Positions 57,219 through 64,000 of a DNA stretch of 64,000 nucleotides are shown here, piece by piece. Source of the stretch: Euglena gracilis. Its lineage: Eukaryota > Euglenida > Euglenophyceae > Euglenales. Positions within the stretch are counted from its first letter, which is position 1. Each line of letters starts with the position of its first letter. Made by a program: the position numbers and the translations under genes. The notes below the pieces were generated by a model. It had not been told where the DNA came from. It saw only the letters and a list, made by a program, of their open reading frames with translations, and searched no databases. The DNA lies in the NCBI GenBank assembly GCA_039621445.1, contig CP154954.1, forward strand, positions 36,813,703-36,877,702, read 5' to 3'.

Positions 57219-58230
57219 GGCTCTAGGCGGTAGACTGGGGGGGGGGGGGGTCCTGGGTGGTCGGCCGACTAGGCCTGGTCGGCAGCTAGTCGGCGAGACA
57301 GGGGGGGGGGGGTCCTGGGTGGTCGGCCGACTAGTCGGCCGACCACCCACTCTAATGTAGTTACGGGCCAGTCTCGCCAACTTTTTATGAAGGAAATTGT
57401 ATGCAAACTAGTTGGTGGCTAGTCGGTGGTCATAAAAATGGTCTGTGGCAGGTCCAAACCACCCGGAAATGGTCCGGATGGGTCCAAATAAGTGCCTTAC
57501 ACCAACAGGAACACCCTCAGATAGAAACCTTTGGTCAATGGGGGGTCGGTGGGCCCTTGATGGGGTCTGGAGGGGTAAAAAACCAATGACGAAACAGGGA
57601 TTACATGAAAATCCTTTAGAAATGCAAGCATTCTGCATCACGACAGGCTGAAAACTCCCCCCTCCACCCCCACCCGAGCCCAGATAACAAAATCCCTTCT
57701 ATGTTGGCAACATACTCGGGGGCTAAGTCGTTTTTGTGGCTCACTTTTGCATAGGCGGGGGGGGGCTCCGCCCCCCGCACCCCCCCCCTCAAATAACAAA
57801 ATCCCTTCTATGTTGGCAATATACTTGGAGGGCTAAGTCCTTTTTGTGCAAATTTTGATTTATATATTGAAAATCCAACGAGGAGAAGTGTTCTTTTCCC
57901 AAAAGTGGCCCAAAATGGACATTTTGCCCCCAGTTTTTTTGCATATTCACCCCCGATTGGGGGTTCTGGAGCCATTTGGGTGGGTTTTGACTGGTTTTGG
58001 GGTGATTTTTTTTGGACAAAAGTTTTTTCTCAGGGGGGGGCTTAAAAGTCGGCGAGACTGGCCCGTAACTACATTAGAGTGGGTGACTAGTCGGCCGACC
58101 ACGCAGGACCCCCCCCCCCCTGTCTCGCCGACTAGCTGCCGACCAGGCCTAGTCGGCCGACCAATTGAGTGGTCGGCCAATTAGTCGGCCGACCACCCAG
58201 GACCCCCCCCCAGTCTACCGTTTGCCACTG
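57219..58230 (+). mobile_element. Inverted-repeat element with CCAGTCTACC ends (1.0 kb)
   Basis: Subterminal inverted repeats of ~150 bp begin GGTAGACTGG (57,229) and end CCAGTCTACC (58,219). They include CCTGGGTGGTCGGCCGACTA, GTAGTTACGGGCCAGTCTCG and their complements. The right tip is GTTTGCCACTG. CAGTTTGG flanks both sides (57,211-57,218 and 58,231-58,238), a perfect 8-bp duplication. The interior carries a ~110-bp tandem (ATAACAAAATCCCTTCTATG) at 57,685-57,840. No transposase was found. Confidence 0.75.
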
Positions 58231-58239
58231 CAGTTTGGA

Positions 58240-58950
58240 CAAACTTTTGGGCGAAAAACACAATTTTTTTTGCCAGGGGATGGTAACTGGCAGTCTTTTT
58301 TGGGGAGAAAATGTTTGCAGTTGATTTTGTCGGACGGGGTGGGGTCCAGTCCGAACCCCCCCCCCACAGAGTCCGGCCAGCCTGCTGGACCCGGCGGGCG
58401 CCTCCACACAGAATAAGAGAGTCTTCGTATTTAGGCCGGCGGGGCGTCTTTGAAGAGGTATTATTTTCTATCGAAAGCTCCCAGACATTTGATGTTCTAT
58501 AATCATGTTCCATTAAATGAAATATGTTCTATCATTTTCTTTCTGTTGAGCTCATCATGTCGGCCGTCCCTCTTCATGGAGTCCAACATATATCACAGCT
58601 GGTGGCAGACAATATCTGTACAAAAATCGACTGCCACTAATGGCGCCGGGCAGCCTGGCGCCTTTGGCACCTTGGGCCGCCCGGCGCCCCTGCTAAAATT
58701 GTTACTTAGTGCAGTCGATTGTTCTAAAACCTATTTCGCAGGGCCCGCATGCCTGTCTTCAGCAACCTTTAACAATTAGAAACCTATTTCAAAAATTCCC
58801 CAAAATTGGCCAAATGGAAATTGTTGCACAAAATACCCCAATATCTGGCCAAATGCCCCCAAAAACTGCTCAGATGTGATTGCCACGTGTCTACTAACCA
58901 TTTTGAACGCTTTTGGGCATTTCTTATTTTCGATCCCCTAGACGCCATCT
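58240..58950. other. Unassigned DNA
   Basis: 58,640-58,690 has a GGCGCC..GGCGCC hairpin region. 58,725-58,760 resembles the end of the 41,414-42,231 element. No gene is recognised. Confidence 0.3.
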
Positions 58951-58954
58951 TCCC

Positions 58955-59032
58955 GCCCGAACCGGCGTTCTGGACGCCGGTTCGGCACAAAAATTTCTGC
59001 GCCGAACCGGCGTCCAGAACGCCGGTTCGGGC
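58955..59032. repeat. Perfect 32-bp palindrome, GC-rich
   Basis: Arms 58,955-58,986 and 59,001-59,032 are perfect inverted copies (GCCCGAACCGGCGTTCTGGA onward) around a 14-bp A/T-rich loop. Each arm is itself nearly palindromic (ACCGGCGT..ACGCCGGT). The word CGCCGGTTCGGG recurs at 60,349 and 61,840, and ACCGGCGT several times at 61,890-62,065. Confidence 0.9.
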
Positions 59033-59078
59033 GTGAAGCCAGAGCCCCAATACGAACACCATGAAGCACAGCTGGAAT

Positions 59079-59300
59079 CAGGGGTTTTTTTTAAGACGGG
59101 GGGGGGAGGGGGTGGCCGCCCGACCCACCCACCCCCCTGGGGGGGGCCGCCCCGGGGGGGGGGGGGGGAGGGGGTCCCGGGGGACCCACAAAAAATGGCC
59201 GAAAAATCGCGAAAAGTGCTAAAAATAGAATTTTTTCGGCGCCTGCGGCGCCGAAAAGTATATCCCACCCCCCTCCGGGGGGGACCCCCCCCACCCCCCC
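59079..59300 (+). mobile_element. Family A MITE, right end missing
   Basis: CAGGGGTTTTTTTTAAGACG at 59,079, then the family A core (AAAAATGGCCGAAAAATCGC and CGGCGCCTGCGGCGCCG). It breaks off in a G/C run near 59,300. An inverted A-type end (CAGGGATTTTTTTAAG) appears at 59,366 and runs directly into family B sequence at about 59,455. Confidence 0.7.
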
Positions 59301-59454
59301 CTCCTGGCCCGCAGATCGAAAGCAAGCAGTTCTCAAGGGCTTTCAGCAGATGGCTTTAGATTCCAGCCAGGGATTTTTTTAAGTTTGGACCCCCGGGGGG
59401 GGGAGGGGGGGTAGGGTGGGTGGGTCCGCCGGACCCCCTCCCCCCCCGGGGGGA

Positions 59455-60021
59455 CACCCCCCCACCTAAACAATTGCGCGGTCTGGGTGATCGAAAATTT
59501 TTGACCCCCCAAAACGACCAAAGGTGCCATTTTTGGCACTTTTTGGGCAAAAATGTGCCAAAAATGTAAAAAAATTTCGGCGCAAAGCGCCGGAGGAAAA
59601 AAATGACCCTTTTTTGGGGGGGTCCCGGGGTCGGTCCGGACCCCTTGGCAGGTGGGGGGGGGGGGTGGTCCGGACCCCCCCCCCTGCGGGCCAGGAGGGG
59701 GGGGAGGGGTGGGGACACCCCTCCCACCTAAACCATGTACGCTCTCCTTACCGGAGGGATGAAAATACCGCGCAGCATTAATTACCGATTGGATTAATTC
59801 CGCTCCTGGGCGAGTTTCCGTAATTGGCGATCTGGGCATTTTTCTGGCACGGCGGCCGGAATTAGGATCAGGCAAAAATTAATCTGGATCGCGGAGTGCG
59901 TTTTTTCTGTCTCACAGCGTAACGATCAGGCGTCTGGCAGGCTTTATTAAAGAGCGGTATTAATCCATTCGGTATTACTACCGAGCGGCATTTTAATCCC
60001 CCCGGTGTATCAAACCCTGGT
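59455..60021 (+). mobile_element. Family B MITE, truncated left, split by another element
   Basis: ACACCCCCCCACCTAAACAA onward follows family B. Its right end (CTCCTTA | TATCAAACCCTG) is split at 59,751-60,007 by the element below. The left end is replaced by family A end sequence. Confidence 0.7.
59751..60007 (+). mobile_element. 257-bp foldback element inside family B
   Basis: Starts CCGGAGGGATGAAAATACCG and ends CGGCATTTTAATCCCCCCGG(TG). The two ~55-bp arms are inverted copies at roughly 75-80% by eye (both contain TACCGA.TGGATTAAT.CCGCTC). Composition differs from all surroundings: there are no long G/C runs and many ATTAAT words. Comparison with intact family B (CTCCTTATATCAAACC) shows a clean insertion between CTCCTTA and TATC, with no added duplication. 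Confidence 0.7.
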
Positions 60022-60397
60022 TCTGAGGGTACCAAGCGAAAAGTCTTGGGGAGAGTTTTTTGATTGACATGCTGTATGGCACCTGAGGTGTGGGATTTCA
60101 CAAATTAAGATGTCAAAATTTGGAATGCACGATCGCTGAAAATAAGCGCTGTGTGCATAATGGCTAAATCCTATGGCCATCTGTCAAAAGCCCTTGAGAA
60201 GAGCTTTCGATCGATGGGTAACATGGCATCACATTTGTGAAAACTTCAATCGGCCGATCGACATGGCCATGCGCCCAAAGGAGCCAAAAATGCTCAAAAA
60301 TGTTCGAAAAATGGGTATTTAGGGCGAAATTGGCCGTGATTCCTTGAACGCCGGTTCGGGTGTGAAGCGAGAGCCCCTAATCTACGGTTTCTACACG

Positions 60398-60510
60398 CAA
60401 ATTGTGGCTGAGCCCAGATTTCAGCCTGAAAACGTGTTCAGCCAGGGGGCCCCCGAAGGGGGCCCCCTGAAGACGTTTTCAGGCTGAAATCTGGGCTCAG
60501 CCACAATTTG
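60398..60510. repeat. Perfect 38-bp hairpin with nested inner hairpin
   Basis: Arms 60,398-60,435 and 60,473-60,510 are perfect inverted copies (CAAATTGTGGCTGAGCCCAG onward). The 37-bp loop contains CAGGGGGCCCCC / GGGGGCCCCCTG. Next to it, 60,510-60,590 carries GAAAACGTG..CACAGATGCC repeats that recur at 61,635-61,775. Confidence 0.92.
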
Positions 60511-60901
60511 TTTGAAAACGTGCCTAACCACAGATACCTTAATGGAAAACGTGTCATTGCCACAGATGCCCTCATTGAAAACGTGTCACCCCCCCCCCTT
60601 TCCGCAGCCTTCCCACTATGGCTAAACGCACGGCTAACTTTGTGAATGGCCTTTTGCCACCTCCCCCTAGGACGGAACTGTTCCTGGCTGCTCTCGCGGT
60701 ATACCAGCAAGATGCCAAGAAGCCGAAGGTTGACCCCCTTCATGGCACCTTGCTGGCACAGGGCAACACAAAGAAAAGTCCGGCTCCGTGGGAGCAGAGC
60801 TTGCTGCTGTTGCCAACTGTTTGGAGTTTGCCAAACTGTGTCAACATCGGCAAGCCTCTTATCCTGAGCTGCATGCTTTCTTTGCTTGGACGGGATGGGA
60901 G

Positions 60902-61212
60902 CATGCTTGTGCTTACCAACCGGGGGGGGAGGGGGGGGTGCTATAGGGTGCCTGCCCCTAGCAGGCACACCCCCCCCCGGGGGGGATAGGGGTCCGGGCC
61001 GGACCCAGAAAATTTTCATTGAAAATGGCCCTTTCCCGGCCCCCGGCGCCTTCGGCGCCGGGGTCGGAGGGGGGTGCCTGCTAGGGGCAGGCACCCCCCA
61101 AAACCCTACGCCCCCCCCCCGGGCCGGGGGGGGGGGTCGGATCGGGTGCTATGGGGTGCCTGCCCCTAGCACCCCCCCCCGTGGGGTAGGCACCCGACTA
61201 AGCGCAAGCCTG
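60902..61212 (+). mobile_element. hAT-like MITE, family C, copy 2
   Basis: CATGCTTGTGCTTA ... TAAGCGCAAGCCTG, 311 bp, flanked by the perfect duplication GATGGGAG (60,894-60,901 and 61,213-61,220). It is very close to copy 1, including the GGCGCCTTCGGCGCC hairpin and TTTTCATTGAAAATGGCC. Confidence 0.9.
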
Positions 61213-61634
61213 GATGGGAGCTGGAACCCAGCCTGTTGTTCGATGAGGCGAGCGTCATTGAACAATGTGTGGCTCAACATGAGCAGCAGTCGGGAACTTT
61301 TTTCGTTTCAGGGAATCGTTCGGCAACCTCTTTTCTTCTTTGCCATTCCCAAAAATCCAAATTGTGTGGAGCTGAAAAAAGGTGTGTGTGACGCCTACGG
61401 TTTGGCATATCATTTTCATTGCCAAGATTTGCGGCGGCCACCAAAGTATGGCTCTTTTTTGTGTAAAGTGTGACGTGTTCCGTGATGTCCGCCACTCCGT
61501 GTCGTTGTGCTCCAAGGCAACCTAGCCTTCTGTTGTGTTGTAGAGTGCCCCTGACCCGCCTCACTCGTTGAGGACCACCCGACCTCGCAACTACCCGCTG
61601 ATTTTTCATGACACCGTTTTTTGCTTTTTACTCA

Positions 61635-61780
61635 GGGTTGCCACAGATGCCCTAATGGAAAACGTGCCTGAACGTGTCATTGCCACAGATGCCCTAATGG
61701 AAAACGTGCCTGAACACAGATGCCTTAATCGAAAACGTGTCATTGCCACAGATGCCCTCATTGAAAACGTGTTCATGACC
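61635..61780 (+). repeat. CCACAGATGCCCTAATGGAAAACGTG tandem repeats
   Basis: Four imperfect copies of a 40-odd-bp unit built on GCCACAGATGCC, TAATGGAAAA and CGTG. The same unit is at 60,510-60,590 beside the hairpin. Frames over it are artefacts. Confidence 0.75.
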
Positions 61781-61829
61781 ACGAATTTCAGGGCAGGCAT
61801 TTGGCGGGCTGAAAACGTTTTTAACACTG

Positions 61830-62940
61830 TGTCCAGAACGCCGGTTCGGGCGTGAAGCTGTGTTTCAGAACGCTGGTTTGGGCTGCCGCCCGAACCGGCG
61901 TTCTGGACACAGTTTTCGTATCAGAAACCCACACAGTGGTTTTTTTGTTGTTTTCACGGCACCCCTCTGAAAGCCATTTAAACCGGCGTTTGAGACGCCG
62001 GGTTCAGGACAGAACCGGCGTCCCCCCCACGGGTTTTCCGGACGCCGGACAGAACCGGCGTCCGCCACCCCTTTTGCAGTATATACAAACGGGCGCCTGT
62101 CTTGAAACCGTTCGACCTTTTGTGAAATCTCTTATTTGCCTCATCATCCTTCTTTAAAGCTGTGAAGTGTGCAATGTTCGGTGGCACTGTGTGTGGATCT
62201 CCGACATCCACCCAGCTTTGGGTGGATGTGCGAGGGCTGTCGCGGCGCTATGTAGTTGTTCAGTTTCCGTTGTGATCCTGGTTGTGATTGTGCCCTGGTG
62301 ATTTTTGTCTTTTGTCTGTCACGTTTCTGTCGTTAACCCTATTTCAGCTCTTGTTGAGCTCTGGGGCACCAGTCCCCACACATTCTTTTGTGCCTTCAAT
62401 TGTGGGTTCACTAGGGTGGTGGCATTCGTGAAAAGTGGTCAGAAAGAAAAGTAAAAAGATCGTGAAACTTCATGAAATTTCAGGGGCCGGAAATTTCAGT
62501 CACGACCCTGGGATTCACAGATCCTTTTGTGGCTTCAATCAGTTACCAGCTGCCTACATCCCACGGGCGCCTGTCTTGAAAACCGTTTCATACAAACGGG
62601 CGCTTGGTCTTGCAAAGCCGCCCAGAACGCCGCCCGCCACTGCGGGCCGCCGGCCTGTACGGCCTGCCTCCTCAATATGCTCCCATCCCACGTGGAAAGT
62701 GGAATGTGCCAATAGTTAGAAGCCAGCACCTTTCTTCCAGCTGGGAGTCATGGTGGTGGAAACGCAAATTGGTGCCAAATGTTTTTTTGGTATTTATCAT
62801 GTTTCCAGCTAGCCTGGCACTTCCCGTTTTTAAGACATGGATCGGAGAAAGCAGTTCTTTGCTTGATGGTGAAGCAAGAAAAAACATATTGGCAGGAAAT
62901 CTGTTGTTTGGGCGACATCCTGTCATGGAAGCTCCACTCA
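61830..62940. other. Unassigned DNA with ACCGGCGT palindromes
   Basis: 61,838-61,912 has inverted CCAGAACGCCGGTTCGGGCG / CGCCCGAACCGGCGTTCTGG around a 35-bp loop. 61,980-62,065 has GCC-rich repeats. GGGCGCCTGTCTTGAAA.CCGTTTC occurs at about 62,090 and 62,565. No gene is recognised. Confidence 0.4.
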
Positions 62941-63226
62941 GGGGTTTTTTTTTTAGTCTTGGCCCCCCTCCCCCCCCCCAGGGGGGGGTAGGGTGGGTGG
63001 GTCCCTTGGACCCCTCCCCCCCCGGGGGGGGGGGGGGGGTGGGTGTAAGGGCTGGTGGGTATATATTTTTCGGTGCTGAAGGCACCAAAAAATATGAAAA
63101 GGTGCTATTTTCAGCATTTTTGGACATTTTCGGGCAAAAGTGGGTGGGTCCCCTGGTGGGGGGGGACACCCCAGGGGGGGTGGATGCCGACCCCCTCCCC
63201 CCACCCCCGGTCTTAAAAAATCCCTG
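62939..63226 (+). mobile_element. Family A-like MITE, diverged
   Basis: CAGGGGTTTTTTTTTTAGTC ... GGTCTTAAAAAATCCCTG, 288 bp, with the family core (ATATATTTTTCGGTGC, CATTTTTGGACATTTTCGGG). The flanks GCTCCACT / GTTTCAGT do not match, so one end may have been exchanged or the copy is old. Confidence 0.65.
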
Positions 63227-63347
63227 GTTTCAGTGACAAATTTTCTTTTTGTTGCAAATTTTCTGCCATTTTGCCACTTTCTGCCCACTTGAACGTTTTT
63301 GTGAAAATCAGGGGGGGGGTGATCATGATGATGATGATGGCGACGAC

Positions 63348-63376
63348 AAATATTATTATTATTATTATTATTATTA
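63348..63376 (+). repeat. (ATT)n microsatellite
   Basis: ATT repeats followed by TTGTTA repeats to about 63,412, and preceded by a GATGAT run at 63,323. 63,420-63,970 shows no gene. Confidence 0.85.
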
Positions 63377-63973
63377 TTGTTATTGTTATTGTTATTATCA
63401 TTATTGTTATTCTCAAAAAACGAGGAATTTTTTGTTGAACCCCGGAAAGGTTTGGAGCAGGCTTCTTTAAGTGAACGTCCTTTTTTGGCCCCCCAAAAGC
63501 CCCCCCCCCCCCCCGGACCTCCTCTTCCTTCCCTTTTTGGGGGTGGGTGCTGGGCACCCCCCTCCCTCTTAAAAAAAGAACTCTTCCCTTCTTTCCGGCT
63601 TTATCCCAAAGTGCCTTGCATTCACCTCCCCCCCCCGTCTCACAGTTCCGTGGCTGCTGGTGGTGGCTGGTCCCCCTCCTCACCGCCATCGGCGCCGCCA
63701 GCTGGACACGCAGGGCGGCGCTGTGAAAATGGTCAGTTCGGGGGTGGCCAGGCGATTTCCCTTTGGGAATGCACCCACACAAACTGGGCGATGAGGATTT
63801 TCTCACAAAAGAAATCCCCCCCCAATCCTGGTTGGTGAACATGTGGTGACCCCAAACGTATTTCTCAGTGCAAAGTGGCAAATCTTCTCTGCGGTGGGGG
63901 GTCGGCACGCCGTGGCGAGGTTTCCGGCTAGGGGGGGGGGAGGGGGGTTTTTGGCGTTTTTTGGCGTGGCGAG

Positions 63974-64000
63974 AGTGGCAAACGGTAGACTGGGGGGGGG
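63974..64000 (+). mobile_element. Start of a second copy of the 57,219-58,230 element
   Basis: AGTGGCAAACGGTAGACTGG followed by a G run is the exact complement of the right tip of that element (CCAGTCTACCGTTTGCCACT). The copy continues beyond the window. Confidence 0.7.

Noticed and set aside
59751-60007. Bacterial contamination or chimera.
   Set aside because: The segment has inverted arms and sits precisely within a family B element end, which is better explained by a transposon insertion. It remains to be confirmed from reads.
62939-63226. Target duplication of the family A-like copy.
   Set aside because: Flanking octamers GCTCCACT and GTTTCAGT do not match, so no duplication is claimed.

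Overview
This is eukaryotic nuclear DNA, gene-poor and dominated by mobile elements. There are no dense collinear ORFs or operons. It holds DIRS-like tyrosine-recombinase retrotransposons, many short inverted-repeat DNA elements with 8-bp target duplications, long microsatellites, and one recognisable host gene broken into exons. I cannot name the organism. Long runs of G or C are everywhere, usually inside the short elements, and many ORF breaks fall on such runs.

Layout. 1-7,370: G/C-run-rich repeats, a (GT)n tract and three decayed copies of one repeat. 7,370-14,775: two copies of a DIRS-like element (A on minus, B on plus) arranged head to head, so that about 2.7 kb of RT, RNase H and recombinase sequence forms a giant inverted repeat around a 1.3-kb centre. 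15,940-18,245: a second, distinct DIRS-like family (gag plus a dead reverse transcriptase). 21,725-26,590: copy C, the most complete element, with inverted end repeats, ORF1-RT fused in frame, RNase H and a recombinase that keeps its R, HxxR, W and Y residues across frameshifts. 26,590-27,300: a fourth recombinase fragment. 27,300-35,240: mostly unassigned repeats and a long (AT)n tract.

35,240-58,230 is full of short non-autonomous elements. Their ends mostly read CAGGG...CCCTG or CAT...ATG, and eight of them carry perfect 8-bp target duplications, as in the hAT superfamily. At least six families are present and several are nested or side by side. 50,368-55,018 (minus) holds exons of a multi-RRM RNA-binding protein of ELAV/CELF type. 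52,500-53,300 is a 71-bp tandem array inside one of its introns. 58,900-64,000 holds perfect hairpins, GC-rich palindromes and more short elements.

The most notable result is the 340-bp intron that splits the first beta strand of an RRM in that gene (50,497-50,836). It has hAT-like terminal inverted repeats and an imperfect 8-bp duplication exactly at the two exon edges. Removing the element and one duplication restores an uninterrupted RRM. It is therefore a strong candidate for an intron made by a DNA transposon (an introner), in a region where related elements are still nearly identical.
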